From NCBI GenBank assembly GCA_021779535.1, contig JAJYAM010000010.1, forward strand, positions 1 through 57,494: 57,494 nt of DNA, given 5' to 3'. Source of the DNA: Pseudomonadota bacterium (GTDB lineage: Bacteria; Pseudomonadota; Gammaproteobacteria; Steroidobacterales; Steroidobacteraceae). The position numbers and the translations under genes were made by a program. The notes under the pieces were generated by a model. The model did not search any database. It was not told the origin of the DNA and was given only the letters and a program-made list of their open reading frames with translations. This document shows positions 1 through 8,996 of the stretch, piece by piece; position 1 is the stretch's first letter, and every line of letters starts with the position of its first letter.

Positions 1-230
1 ACGCGGTTCGCCATCGCCATGCCGCCGAGCACCATCACGAGGATGATCGCGATCGGCGTGAGCCACGCGAGGATGTTCGCCTGCAAGGCGGTCGCCCCGG
101 TCATGAACGGGGAAGCCTGCGCGAAGGCCGTCAGCGGCAGGGTGAGCAGCAGCGTCGCGGCGGCTTCACGCCGCGCTCGTCGCCGCAACGCCGCTTTCGT
201 CCCGGCCGCGGCTCGGTTTGGATGTCTCAT
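1..230 (-). CDS. VirB2/TrbC-type conjugative pilin, partial (cut by window edge)
   Basis: The minus-strand frame is open from an ATG at 230 to the window edge, giving about 76 residues. It starts with a basic n-region (RRARREAA), a hydrophobic h-region and an AQA cleavage site near residue 39. A hydrophobic segment of the VirB2 type follows (LAWLTPIAIILVMVLGGMAM). VirB2/TrbC proteins are pilin subunits of type IV secretion systems, exported and processed in the inner membrane. A strong GGAGG lies 8 nt before the ATG. It is co-oriented with ssb, 66 bp downstream of it, so the two may be co-transcribed and the rest of a T4SS locus probably lies to the left. The C-terminus is missing, so the family call rests on signal peptide plus membrane segment. 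Confidence 0.65.
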   Translation of the reverse strand, partial: MRHPNRAAAGTKAALRRRARREAAATLLLTLPLTAFAQASPFMTGATALQANILAWLTPIAIILVMVLGGMAMANR

Positions 231-296
231 CGTGGGTGTCCTCCGGTGACGTACAGACGACGCAGTTGCGGCGCGAGCGCGACGCGATGCGCGCGG

Positions 297-677
297 CTAC
301 GACTCGACCGCGGTGGCACGGCGCGCGGCCAGTTCCTCGCGCTTCGCCTTGCCGGGGGCGCCGAACCTGAAGCCCTGGACGACGAACGAATGGTCGTACT
401 GCTTCTCGCCGTCGCGGTCCGTCCAGTTGCTCGCGCGGACCTGCGCCTGCACGATCAACTGGTCGCCCTTGCGCGCGTTCTTCGCGATCGCCTCCCCGAG
501 TGACTCGAACGCGGTGAACCAGAGGCTCGTGACCGCTTCGCGCGCGTTGCCGGCCTCGTCCTTGCCGATGTAGTCGTTGCCGACGAGGCAAAAGCGCGTG
601 TAGGACACGTCGCCCTTGATCGCGAGCTCGGGATTCTTCGCCAGCTGGCCGATCGCGGTGACCGTGAAACTGTTCAT
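297..677 (-). CDS. ssb: Single-stranded DNA-binding protein, short form
   Basis: This 126-residue OB-fold protein begins MNSFTVTAIGQLAKNPEL and carries the SSB core (SYTRFCLVGNDY, TSLWFTAFESLGE, KGDQLIVQAQVRASNW). SSBs coat single-stranded DNA during replication, repair and conjugative transfer. The start is the ATG at 677, preceded by AGGAG at good spacing. The chain ends in a basic and alanine-rich stretch (AKREELAARRATAVES). It lacks the long disordered linker and the acidic DDDIPF-type tip of chromosomal SSBs, which are usually 160-180 aa. That suggests an accessory SSB of a mobile element, consistent with the pilin gene just downstream. The OB-fold assignment is firm; the mobile-element role is inference. 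Confidence 0.85.
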   Translation of the reverse strand: MNSFTVTAIGQLAKNPELAIKGDVSYTRFCLVGNDYIGKDEAGNAREAVTSLWFTAFESLGEAIAKNARKGDQLIVQAQVRASNWTDRDGEKQYDHSFVVQGFRFGAPGKAKREELAARRATAVES

Positions 678-914
678 TGGAGACTCCTGTGTCGTTGATG
701 TCGTGGTGAATGTCATCGATCCGCGGAAGCAGTCTCGGGAAATCCACCGCTCGAGGAAACGACTGAAAATTTCGCGTTCGAGCAGATATGCGCTCGACCG
801 AGCGACGCACGCGTGTTCGTGCAGATTTGCCGCGCCCGCGCGTTTTGCGGCTAAAATGCCGCTTGACACGCGACCCACGCCGCCCGAAACCCAAGCTTCC
901 ACGGAATCCAATCG

Positions 915-1697
915 ATGACAGCCGAGTCCGAAACACCCTCGGCGGACGTGCCCGCGCTGCGCGTCGCGCAGCTCGAGAAGCACTACGGCGCGCTGAAGGC
1001 CGTGGACCGCGTGTCCTTCGAGGTTCGCCACGGCGAGATCGTCGGCCTCCTCGGACCGAACGGCGCGGGCAAGACCACGACGATCAACATGATCCTCGGA
1101 CTGCTCGAGCCCTCGGCGGGCGAGGTGCGCATCGGCGGGATCGATCTGCGCGCGCGTCGCGGGGCGGCGCTCGCTCGCACCAATTTCGCCGCCGTCTACT
1201 CGGCCTTGCCGGGCAATCTCACGGTACGGCAGAACCTGCGGATCTTCGCGCTGCTGTACGACGTCGTGGACGTCGCGGACCGGGTCGGCACGTTGATCGA
1301 GGAATTCGACCTCACGCACCTCGCCGGCACCAAGTGCGGTTTGCTGTCCTCGGGCGAGCAGACGCGCGTGGCGCTCGCGAAGGCGCTGCTGAATCGACCG
1401 GAGCTCTTGCTGCTCGACGAGCCGACCGCCTCGCTCGACCCCTCGGCCGCGCAGCTCGTGCGCGGGAAGATCAAGGGCCTCGCGACGAGCCGCCGCTGCG
1501 GGATCCTCTGGACGTCCCACAACATGCTCGAGGTCGAGGCGGTCTGCGACCGCGTGCTGCTGCTGTCGCACGGCCGGATCCTGCTCGAAGGCGAACCGGG
1601 TTCGCTGCCGGCGCGGCACGGGGCCGCGAGCCTCGAGGAATTGTTCATCCGCGTCGCACGCGAGCCGCTGTCGGCACGACTGGACGGTGCCGCGTGA
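915..1697 (+). CDS. ABC transporter ATP-binding protein (ABC-2 type exporter)
   Basis: The 260-residue protein is a single nucleotide-binding domain. Walker A is GPNGAGKT (residues 47-54), Walker B LLLLDE (164-169), and the switch histidine H202. The signature loop reads LSSGE rather than LSGGQ, and the usual Q-loop glutamine is not evident where NFAAVYSALPGNLTV occurs. Similar substitutions are seen in a subgroup of ABC-2 ATPases. It energises the membrane partner encoded next, with which it shares a GTGA overlap. The substrate cannot be read; drug, lipid or polysaccharide export are all possible. The first 12 residues are poorly conserved, so a slightly later start is conceivable. Confidence 0.85.
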   Translation: MTAESETPSADVPALRVAQLEKHYGALKAVDRVSFEVRHGEIVGLLGPNGAGKTTTINMILGLLEPSAGEVRIGGIDLRARRGAALARTNFAAVYSALPGNLTVRQNLRIFALLYDVVDVADRVGTLIEEFDLTHLAGTKCGLLSSGEQTRVALAKALLNRPELLLLDEPTASLDPSAAQLVRGKIKGLATSRRCGILWTSHNMLEVEAVCDRVLLLSHGRILLEGEPGSLPARHGAASLEELFIRVAREPLSARLDGAA

Positions 1698-2497
1698 AGC
1701 TGCGGCCGATCGCCGGCGTGATCCTGCGCCAGATCTACCTGCTGCGCGGCAGTCCGGTGCGGCTGTTCCCGATGATCACCTGGGTCGCGATCGACATCGT
1801 GCTCTGGGGCTTCATCACCCGGTACCTGAACTCGATCGAGGGCCACGGCGTGAATTTCGTGCCGACCTTGCTCGGCGCGGTGCTGCTGTGGGACTTCTGC
1901 ACGCGGATCATGCAAGGGATCAGCACCGCATTCCTCGAGGACGTGTGGTCGCGAAATTTCCTGAACCTGTTCGCCTCGCCGCTGTCGATCGGCGAGTACG
2001 TGGTCGGCCTGGTCGCGACCAGCATGCTCACGAGCGCGCTCGGGCTCGCGGTGATGCTCGCGCTCGCGACGCTGGTGTTCGGCCTCCAGTTCTTCGCGAT
2101 GGGCGCCGCGCTCGCCGCGTTCCTCGCGATCCTGTTCACGTTCGGCGTCACCCTCGGGATCCTCGGCACCGCGATCGTGCTCCGCCACGGGCCGGCGTCG
2201 GAGTGGCTGCTCTGGCCGATCCCCGCCGTGCTCGCACCGTTCGCGGCGGTGTTCTACCCGCTGTCGACGCTGCCGGCCTGGATGCAGGTCATCGCACGCT
2301 GCCTGCCGCCGGCCTATGTGTTCGGCGGCATGCGCCAGGTGCTCGCGGGCCGGCCGTTGCCGGTGCACGAACTCGGCATCGGCGCGCTGCTCGCGGTCGC
2401 CGGGCTCGCGCTCGCCGGATGGACTTACGGCCGCGTCTACCGCCATGCGGTGCGGAGCGGTCTCCTCGCCCGGTACAGCGCCGAGGGCACGAGCTGA
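1694..2497 (+). CDS. ABC-2 type transporter permease
   Basis: This 267-residue membrane protein has about six hydrophobic segments and the ABC2 family pattern. There is a cytoplasmic N-terminal helix, a segment around LLGAVLLWDFCTRIMQGIS, and a late motif around PLSTLPAWMQVIARCLPPAYV. It starts at a GTG that overlaps the stop of the upstream ATPase by four bases, so the two are translationally coupled. Together they probably form a homodimeric exporter in the inner membrane. The gene ends 74 bp before the convergent batD. Confidence 0.85.
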   Translation: MKLRPIAGVILRQIYLLRGSPVRLFPMITWVAIDIVLWGFITRYLNSIEGHGVNFVPTLLGAVLLWDFCTRIMQGISTAFLEDVWSRNFLNLFASPLSIGEYVVGLVATSMLTSALGLAVMLALATLVFGLQFFAMGAALAAFLAILFTFGVTLGILGTAIVLRHGPASEWLLWPIPAVLAPFAAVFYPLSTLPAWMQVIARCLPPAYVFGGMRQVLAGRPLPVHELGIGALLAVAGLALAGWTYGRVYRHAVRSGLLARYSAEGTS

Positions 2498-2570
2498 AGG
2501 ACCGCCGTTGCGCGCAGCGGCGCGGCGGCGCAGGCCGACGGCACCGGAGTCCACGCCACCCCGTGGCGCC

Positions 2571-4490
2571 TCAGTGATACAGCGGCGCGATCGGCGGGTC
2601 GTGCGTGTCGGTGCGCGACCTGGCCTTCGGCAGGTCCGTCAAACGCGTGGCGAGCGTCGAGCCGTCCCATGCCCCTCCGGCGTAGCAGGCGCGCTCGAGT
2701 TCTGCGATCGCCGCGCCAACGTCGGGATCCCCGATGCGCTTCGCGAGCGCCTGCAGTCCGGTCACCCGCTCGCCCGGCCACGCGGCGCCCGCCCATGCCA
2801 GCAACGCGCGGCGGGCCGCGGCGGCGTCACCGCGATGGCAGGCGTCCTGGAACTGCGCGCGGGCGCGTGACGCGCGCAGCGGCTTGTCGGCGACCGGGAC
2901 CGGATCGGACGCCGCGCCGGATTGCGACGGCTCGACGTGCGCATTCGGCCCGAGGGTGCCGGCCGCAAGCCGCGCCGGCGCGCTCGGCGATCCGTCGCTC
3001 GACAGGGTCGGCTCCTTGCGTTCGGCCCGCGCCGGCGGCCGGCGCCGCGACCGCCACCAGCCGATCATCGTCGCGATCCACAGCAGGCCGAGCGCCGCGC
3101 TCGCCACGATCCAGCGGCGCTCGCCGCCGAGCCACGCACGCCAGGTCCCCTGGCCGATCGGCGCCGCCGCACGCGCACCCGCCGCGACACCGCTCGGGGG
3201 CGGTGTGCTCGCGCCGGCACTCGGCGCGGCGCCACTCGTTGCGGCAACGCCGCCGGCCGCGGGCGCCACGTCGATCGTCTGCGCATTCAGGTCGACCGAC
3301 TGCGGTCGATCGGTCTGCGTGTTCCACCACGCCAGGTGCAGCGCGGGGATCACGTAGTGCCCGGGACGATCGGCGATCAATGCGATGCTTTGATCGCGCG
3401 TGCCCACGACTCGCCCGCCGCTCGCCGCGTTGCCGAGTTTCGCATCGTCCGGGTAAGCCTTCAGCCCGGCCGGCAATCCGAGCATCGACGCGAGATTCGG
3501 CAGCTGCGCGCCCGCGAGCCCTTGGGCTTCGAGGTGCAGATCGAGCGTGATCGGATCACCGGCCACGACCCGCAGCGACGCCGGTTGCCACGCCGCGGTG
3601 AGCGTCAGCGCCGCGGCGGGAAGCCACGGGCCATTGCCCGCCGCCGCCGGCCGGGGACGCACCTCGAGCACGATCGGCGGACCCTGGACGCGAATCCGCT
3701 TCGTGGTGGTCATCATGCTGCCGAAGAAGCGCGCGAACGGATCGCCGGAGAACGGATCGCCGCGCTGCGGGACCGCCACTTCGCCGTCGAGCATCGCGCC
3801 CGGGATCGTCAGGGTCCCGCTTCGCTGCGCAAAGAACACGTAATGCCGCGTGACGACGTCGTAGGTTTGCCCATCGCGGACCACGGACGAGTGTTCGTCA
3901 CCCGCGAGCCGCTGCATCAGCACGTCGTCGTCGGTCGGGAAATCGAGCGTCGCCTGGTAGAGCGGTTCGGCCGCATACACCCGCACCGTGACGTCCACCG
4001 CCGCTTGAACGTACGGGGTCTTCGTGTCGACGGTGGTGGCGACGAACACCGCCCGACCGGCGCCGGCCGCGGACCCGTTCGCGTTCCCGCCCGGCGCCGC
4101 CGGATTGCCCGCGGCGGCCGGACCGCCGGTCGCCGCGCCGCCGACCTGCAGCACGAGCGGCGGACTCGTTTCGCCGCCCCATCGGATCGACGGCACCGTC
4201 ACGCTGCCCGCGAATTTCGGCGCCAGCTCGATCTGCGCCTGCGTCTGCGAGGAAATGCTGCCGTTGATGATCTGCAGATTGCTGCTGGTACTGACCGACA
4301 GCACCGCGAAATCCTTCTTCAAGGGCGCCAGATCCGGTTGCGAGTCCGTCTGCCCGTCCCGCTGCAGGGTCAGCTGAACCGATCCGCCGACGCTGGTCCG
4401 CGAGGCATCGAGCCACGCGCGAACCGCCGCCTGCGCGGTGCCCGCGACGACCAAGGCCCCCAGCAACACTGCCCGCAGCGCCGCTTTCAT
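2571..4490 (-). CDS. batD: BatD-like protein (oxygen tolerance, Bat operon)
   Basis: This 639-residue exported protein has a signal peptide ending at AQA (about residue 21) and a large periplasmic region. BatD motifs include VRAWLDASRTSVGGSVQLTL near the start and the later TVDVTVRVY-type beta segments. One membrane helix lies near residues 455-480 (ASAALGLLWIATMIGWW), followed by a cytoplasmic tail with a helical C-terminus. BatD proteins belong to the Bat complex linked to aerotolerance in Bacteroides and Leptospira; the biochemical role is not established. It is the last gene of the operon, and its ATG overlaps the batC stop (ATGA). Glycine/alanine-rich linkers around residues 120-145 are probably disordered. 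Confidence 0.85.
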   Translation of the reverse strand: MKAALRAVLLGALVVAGTAQAAVRAWLDASRTSVGGSVQLTLQRDGQTDSQPDLAPLKKDFAVLSVSTSSNLQIINGSISSQTQAQIELAPKFAGSVTVPSIRWGGETSPPLVLQVGGAATGGPAAAGNPAAPGGNANGSAAGAGRAVFVATTVDTKTPYVQAAVDVTVRVYAAEPLYQATLDFPTDDDVLMQRLAGDEHSSVVRDGQTYDVVTRHYVFFAQRSGTLTIPGAMLDGEVAVPQRGDPFSGDPFARFFGSMMTTTKRIRVQGPPIVLEVRPRPAAAGNGPWLPAAALTLTAAWQPASLRVVAGDPITLDLHLEAQGLAGAQLPNLASMLGLPAGLKAYPDDAKLGNAASGGRVVGTRDQSIALIADRPGHYVIPALHLAWWNTQTDRPQSVDLNAQTIDVAPAAGGVAATSGAAPSAGASTPPPSGVAAGARAAAPIGQGTWRAWLGGERRWIVASAALGLLWIATMIGWWRSRRRPPARAERKEPTLSSDGSPSAPARLAAGTLGPNAHVEPSQSGAASDPVPVADKPLRASRARAQFQDACHRGDAAAARRALLAWAGAAWPGERVTGLQALAKRIGDPDVGAAIAELERACYAGGAWDGSTLATRLTDLPKARSRTDTHDPPIAPLYH

Positions 4491-5656
4491 GGTCGCGATC
4501 CCTCTCGTTCCTGTTGCAGCAGGTGCTCGATCATGAATTTGCGACGCAAGAGTCCGCCCGGATCATCCGGAATCCATCGTAACCACTGGTCGAGCGACAG
4601 GTTCTGCTCGGATTCCGGGCGCTGAGGCGACTGCGTACCGCCGGCGCCCCGCGGTGCTCGACCGAGCGCGAATTCGGCATCGCGGCGCGCCCGGGCGGCC
4701 GCCGACGCCGGCGAAGCCGCGGACGCCGGGGCCGCACCGTTCGACCCCGCGGACGCACCCTGCCCCGGCGCCGCTCCCGCGCGCGTGCCAGCGCCAGGCT
4801 GACCACTGGATGGCGACGACGCGCCGGAGGGCGGCGAACCACCGATTTGCGAAGTGCCACCGCCGGCGGAGGAAGCGCTGCGGCCCGGCTGCGGACCACC
4901 CTGACCCTGCTGTCCGCTCTGACCTTGCTGTCCGCTCTGACCTTGCTGTCCGCCCTGACCTTGCTGTCCGCTCCGGGATTGCTGGCCACTCTGGCCCCGC
5001 TGCCCGCTCTGGCCCTGCTGCCCGCTCTGGCCCTGCTGCCCGCTCCGGGATTGCTGACCACTCTGGCCTTGCTGCCCGCTCTGGCCTTGCTGCCCGCTCT
5101 GGCCTTGCTGCCCGCTCTGGCCTTGCTGCCCGCTCTGGCCCTGCTGTCCGCTCTGGCCCTGCTGTCCGCTCTGGCCCTGTTGACTCCGCTGGCCTTGCGC
5201 GGATCCCGATCGAGGTTGCGGTTTCGATTGGGACTTGGGCCGCGACGATTGCGCTTTGAGCGCACTTTCGACGATCGCGCGATTGTGTCGCGCATCGCGA
5301 TACAGACCGCTGTCGCGCGGCGCGGTGCGCAGCGCCGCCGTGTACGCATCGACGGCCTCGGCCAGCCGGCCCGCGCGCGCGAGCGCATTGCCGCGATCGT
5401 ACTCGGACCGCGGGTCGGTGAACGGCTTCAGCTGGGATGCCGCGGCCGCATAATGCCGCGCGACGCTCTCGGCATAGGCGCGGCGGCGCGGATCTCGAAA
5501 CAGCCGGGCCGCCGCCACCGCATCGCCGCGCCGCAGAAGTCGCTCCGCACGCTGGTCGGGCGTCGACCACAGATCCGCCCAGCCGAACGCATGCGCGGTG
5601 CCGCCGACCAGCGCCACGGCGATTGCGAGTGCCGGCACGATCGCTTGCCGCCTCAT
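4487..5656 (-). CDS. batC: BatC-like TPR protein with long Q/S/G hexapeptide repeat
   Basis: The 389-residue protein has a signal peptide (MRRQAIVPALAIAVALVGG, cut near TAHA), then TPR-like helices at about 28-130 (RSEYDRGNALARAGRLAEAVDAYTAAL is the clearest pair). A low-complexity stretch of hexapeptides of the QSGQQG type covers roughly residues 155-255. A G/S/P/A-rich region follows, then a conserved C-terminus (LSLDQWLRWIPDDPGGLLRRKF) typical of this Bat partner. I chose the ATG at 5656, which overlaps the batB stop as ATGA; a GTG two codons earlier is possible. TPR domains scaffold partner proteins in the periplasm. The repeat makes it longer than usual BatC proteins. Confidence 0.8.
   Translation of the reverse strand: MRRQAIVPALAIAVALVGGTAHAFGWADLWSTPDQRAERLLRRGDAVAAARLFRDPRRRAYAESVARHYAAAASQLKPFTDPRSEYDRGNALARAGRLAEAVDAYTAALRTAPRDSGLYRDARHNRAIVESALKAQSSRPKSQSKPQPRSGSAQGQRSQQGQSGQQGQSGQQGQSGQQGQSGQQGQSGQQGQSGQQGQSGQQSRSGQQGQSGQQGQSGQRGQSGQQSRSGQQGQGGQQGQSGQQGQSGQQGQGGPQPGRSASSAGGGTSQIGGSPPSGASSPSSGQPGAGTRAGAAPGQGASAGSNGAAPASAASPASAAARARRDAEFALGRAPRGAGGTQSPQRPESEQNLSLDQWLRWIPDDPGGLLRRKFMIEHLLQQEREGSRP
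4891..5190 (-). repeat. 18-bp tandem repeat inside batC (about 16 copies)
   Basis: The plus-strand unit reads roughly CTGGCCTTGCTGCCCGCT with point variation. Each copy encodes the hexapeptide QSGQQG or a variant (QSRSGQ, QGGQQG). About sixteen copies run head to tail with no spacers, keeping the reading frame. It is a coding minisatellite rather than a CRISPR array, and copy number may vary between strains. Confidence 0.9.
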
Positions 5657-6651
5657 AACCACCCCCGGCGCGCAAGCGTTGCCGCCACGAGCAGCAGCGG
5701 CAGCAACAGCCAGTAGCCTTCATTGCGCCACGCGGCGACCCGTGCGCCGGGGTCGATTCGCGCCTGCGCGAGCGGACTGCGTCGCGCGGCATCGAGGTGA
5801 TCGATCAAGCCTTGCGCCGCACCCACCGACCAGTAGCGTCCGCCGCCGGTCGTCGCGAGCTGCTGCAGCCGGTCGACGCGCAACTTCGACAGCACGATCC
5901 GGCCGGCGGTATCGCGCACGAAGCCGTCGCCGTCCGGCTCCGGAGCACCCGCGACCGTCCCGACCCCGACCGCGTCCACCGTGGCGCCGAGCGCACGCAG
6001 CCGCTCGGCCGCGGCGAACGCCTGCGCAGGATCGTCGAATCCATCCGCCAGCACGATCACGTGGCCATCACGGCTGCCGGCCTGGCGCAGGAGCGACGCC
6101 GCCTGGTCGAGCGCGGGCGCGAGCGCGTGGCCGGGTTGCGGCATGATGCTCGGGACGAGCGGATCGAGCAGCGACTGGATCGTCGCGACGTCGTCGGTGA
6201 GCGGCACCACGGTGTGCGCGTCGCCGGAGAACACGATCAGCGCGACGCGCGCATCGCGGGCCGCACGCAGCAGGTCCTCGATCAGGTAATGCGCCCGCGT
6301 GACCCGGTTGGGCGGCAGGTCGGCCGCGTTCATCGACGGCGACAGATCCAGCACGACGACCCAATCGGCGGGCTCGCGGTACGCGGCGCTCGGAACGCGC
6401 CGCCACGCGGGTCCCGCGAGCGCGAGTGCCGCGAGAGTCCAGGCCAGTGCGAGCGTGACCCACGGCGAGCGGTGACGCCCGTCCTCGTCGAGACGCAATG
6501 CATCGAGCAGGTCCGTCTCGAGGATCTCGCCCCAGCGGCCCGCGCGGCGCGACTTCCAATGACGCCAGAGCGCGAATGCCAGCAGCGGCGGAATCGCGAG
6601 CAACCACCCGGGATACAGGAAGTGGAACGCGGCGAGCGACTTCAAAGCCAT
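5653..6651 (-). CDS. batB: VWA-domain membrane protein BatB
   Basis: The 332-residue protein has two N-terminal membrane helices (about 12-30 and 63-80), a von Willebrand factor A domain and a C-terminal helix near 310-328. The metal-ion-dependent adhesion site is intact: D102-L-S104-P-S106. I chose the ATG at 6651 (MALKSLAAFHFLYPGW), since BatA/BatB proteins begin just before this helix and earlier residues are unlike the family. It overlaps the end of batA by 10 bp. BatB is a membrane component of the Bat complex, and VWA domains mediate metal-dependent protein contacts. Confidence 0.85.
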   Translation of the reverse strand: MALKSLAAFHFLYPGWLLAIPPLLAFALWRHWKSRRAGRWGEILETDLLDALRLDEDGRHRSPWVTLALAWTLAALALAGPAWRRVPSAAYREPADWVVVLDLSPSMNAADLPPNRVTRAHYLIEDLLRAARDARVALIVFSGDAHTVVPLTDDVATIQSLLDPLVPSIMPQPGHALAPALDQAASLLRQAGSRDGHVIVLADGFDDPAQAFAAAERLRALGATVDAVGVGTVAGAPEPDGDGFVRDTAGRIVLSKLRVDRLQQLATTGGGRYWSVGAAQGLIDHLDAARRSPLAQARIDPGARVAAWRNEGYWLLLPLLLVAATLARRGWL

Positions 6652-7616
6652 GCGCGCGCTCCGGCGAGTGCGGCGGCCAGGCTGAGCAGCAATGCCGCCG
6701 CGAGCGGATAGGCGAACCACTCGTCGGTTGGCCGCAACCACTGGGCGCGGCCGGCCACCGGTTCCAATCGGTCGATCTGGCGGTACACGTCCCGCAACGC
6801 GTGCGCATCGGTCGCCCGGAAATAGCGTCCGCCGGTGATTTGCGCGATCCGCTCGAGCGCGTGCTCGTCGAGGTCCTGATTGCCGCCGAGGCCGAACGGG
6901 CCGCTGCCGGCCGGTGCGCCGACGCCGATCGTGTAGATCCGCAACCCGACTTGCTTCGCAAAGCGCGCCGCCTGGATCGGATCGAGGACGCCGGTGTTGC
7001 TGCGCCCATCGGTCAGCAGGATCAACACCGTGTGCTTCGCGCCATGGCCCGCACGAGCGCCACGCGCGGCACGCAGCCGCTTGATCGCGAGGCCGATCGC
7101 ATCACCGATCGCGGTCTGCGGTCCGGCCATCCCGACCATCGCCTCGTCGAGAAAGCGATGCACCGTCTGCAAGTCGCTCGTCACCGGCGCCTGCAGGTAC
7201 GGGTGCGTCCCGAACAGGATCAATCCCACTTGGTCGCCGCGACGCCCGTCGATGAAACGCCCCGCGACCTGCTGCACGACCTGCAACCGGCTCGCGTCGT
7301 TCGCCATGTCCTCGGTCGCCATCGAGCCCGAGACGTCGACCGCGAGCAGGATCCGACGACCGCTCGTCGGCGCGGGCATCGGCGGACCGAGCCATTGCGG
7401 CCGCATGGCCGCCACCACGAGGAGGATCCACGTCAGGACGAACAACGCCCGTGCACCGCGCCGCGCACCCCCCGGCGTCACGTCGTGGGTCGCGAGCGAG
7501 GTCGCGAACGGCAGGAACAGGGCCGCGCCGCCGATCGACGCCGCGCGGCGCCAGCGCCGGTGCACCCACGGCAGCGGCGCGAGCACCGCCATCCAGGGCC
7601 AGGCGATGTGGATCAT
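6642..7616 (-). CDS. batA: VWA-domain membrane protein BatA
   Basis: This 324-residue protein has a short N-terminal membrane segment (MIHIAWPWMAVLAPLPWVH), a second helix at about 57-71, a VWA domain with an intact MIDAS motif D94-V-S96-G-S98, and a C-terminal helix. The conserved VWA stretch VLILLTDGRSNTGVLDPIQAA is present. It is the paralogue and partner of the following BatB. Its ATG at 7616 overlaps the stop of the DUF4381 gene by four bases. The protein is expected to span the inner membrane with the VWA domain on one face. Confidence 0.87.
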   Translation of the reverse strand: MIHIAWPWMAVLAPLPWVHRRWRRAASIGGAALFLPFATSLATHDVTPGGARRGARALFVLTWILLVVAAMRPQWLGPPMPAPTSGRRILLAVDVSGSMATEDMANDASRLQVVQQVAGRFIDGRRGDQVGLILFGTHPYLQAPVTSDLQTVHRFLDEAMVGMAGPQTAIGDAIGLAIKRLRAARGARAGHGAKHTVLILLTDGRSNTGVLDPIQAARFAKQVGLRIYTIGVGAPAGSGPFGLGGNQDLDEHALERIAQITGGRYFRATDAHALRDVYRQIDRLEPVAGRAQWLRPTDEWFAYPLAAALLLSLAAALAGARAWL

Positions 7617-8104
7617 CGCCGCGCTCCGGCGCCCGCGGGCGGACGCGCGCTGCGCACGAACCGCTCGGCGGCGGCAAACCAGATCTCACGGTCGCCGGAA
7701 CGATCCGGATCGAGCTGACCCGCGAAGTTCGCGCGCAACAGCGTCTGCCCCGGCGCACCCCGCAAGCCTTCGGCGCCGCCGTTCGCGAGGAACCGCAGCC
7801 ACGCGTCGCCGTGCAGGCGCGCGACCCGATCGGCGCCGAAGCGAGCGAGCGCGTAACGCCTCAGCAGGTTCTGGATCGCCCGCGCCGCGCCGATCACGTC
7901 GCCTTCGCTCGCGCGTATCCGGCGCAGTTCGGCGAGCGCCGCGCGGCGCAGTCGCCGGCGCGGATGGCGCCACCACGACACCGCGACGACGGCGACCGTC
8001 AGGATCAGGACGAGCAGCGCCCACCAACCAGGCGCCGGCGGCCACCAGCCGGGCGGCGGGGGCGCCCGGTCGGGCGCGAGCTGCGACAGCCAATCCGCGT
8101 TCAT
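7613..8104 (-). CDS. DUF4381 domain-containing membrane protein
   Basis: The 163-residue protein has one membrane helix (about 28-45, WWALLVLILTVAVVAVSWW) after a proline-rich start (APDRAPPPPGWWPPAPG). A basic helical domain with the family pattern AIQNLLRRYALARFG and HGDAWLRFL follows. DUF4381 proteins sit between the DUF58 and VWA genes of MoxR/Bat operons; their activity is unknown. The ATG at 8104 overlaps the DUF58 stop as ATGA. Confidence 0.8.
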   Translation of the reverse strand: MNADWLSQLAPDRAPPPPGWWPPAPGWWALLVLILTVAVVAVSWWRHPRRRLRRAALAELRRIRASEGDVIGAARAIQNLLRRYALARFGADRVARLHGDAWLRFLANGGAEGLRGAPGQTLLRANFAGQLDPDRSGDREIWFAAAERFVRSARPPAGAGARR

Positions 8105-8996
8105 GCCGCGAACGGCGCGGCTCGCAGTAGCGGCGGCAGCGCCTCCTCGACGCGCTCCGCGGTGTCGAGCCGGATCGGCCGTCCCTGCAGGCGCGATGCG
8201 ATTTCCTCGACGCGGTGAGCCCGCGTGTGCCACTCGTCGGTCCAGCGCTTGCGCGCGGCCGCACCGTCGAGCGGCCGGACCCGTCCCGGCACGCCGCCGC
8301 GAAACCGACCGTCGGGCAGGCCCTGCTCCTCGATCGCATCGGTGATCCAGCACAAACGGCATTCGGCGTGCGCGCCGAGCGTGAGCCAGCGCGGATCGAG
8401 GTCCTCGGTGGCGCCACAGAAGTCGCTGATCGCGAGCACGAGGCTGCCCGGGTGCACGAGCGGCAGCGCCGTTCGCAGCATCTCACCGAGCGTCTCGGGC
8501 CGCGGCGCCGCCGGCGCGCGCGGCTGCAGTTCGACGAGCGAGCTCAGCATCGGCAACGTGCCGGCTTCGCGTGCGCGCGGCGGATGACAGCGCACCTGCG
8601 CGCCGTTCGCGACGATCGCACCGACCCGGTCGCCCGCGGCCGCCACGGCCCACGCGAGCAGCGCGCTCGCGCGAACCGCCAGCGCGGATTTCAACTGGCG
8701 GCGACTGCCGAAGAACATTCCGGGCTGCAGATCGACGAGCAACCACACCGGCCGCTCACGCTCCTCGCGGTAGAGCTTGGTATGCAGCCGGCCGCGGCGT
8801 GCGGTCACCCGCCAGTCGATGCTGCGCGAATCGTCGCCGGCGACGTAGGGACGCACCTCCTCGAACTCGAGTCCTCGCCCGCGATGCGCCCCGCGATGGC
8901 TGCCGAGCGATTGCGCGCGCGCGACGCCCTCGACCCGCAACCCGGCCGCGCGCGCGGCGCCGCGCAGGCCGAGCAGCTCGTCGAGGTCCGGGAGCT

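Noticed and set aside
19-249. Plus-strand open frame at the left edge
   Set aside because: It is antisense to the truncated pilin gene, which has a GGAGG site, a signal peptide and a membrane segment.
678-914. Attachment site or tRNA as the right border of a mobile element
   Set aside because: No tRNA-like fold, integrase or direct repeat could be seen between ssb and the ABC transporter.
2922-4625. Long plus-strand open frame opposite batD
   Set aside because: Arginine/proline-rich shadow of a GC-rich gene; no domain, while the minus strand gives a signal peptide, membrane helix and family motifs.
4891-5190. Possible CRISPR array because of regular repeats
   Set aside because: The 18-bp units are contiguous without spacers and encode in-frame hexapeptides in batC.
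4847-5716. Plus-strand open frame rich in leucine repeats over batC
   Set aside because: It is the antisense translation of the 18-bp coding repeat; it has no ribosome-binding site and the minus-strand batC fits its operon by overlaps.
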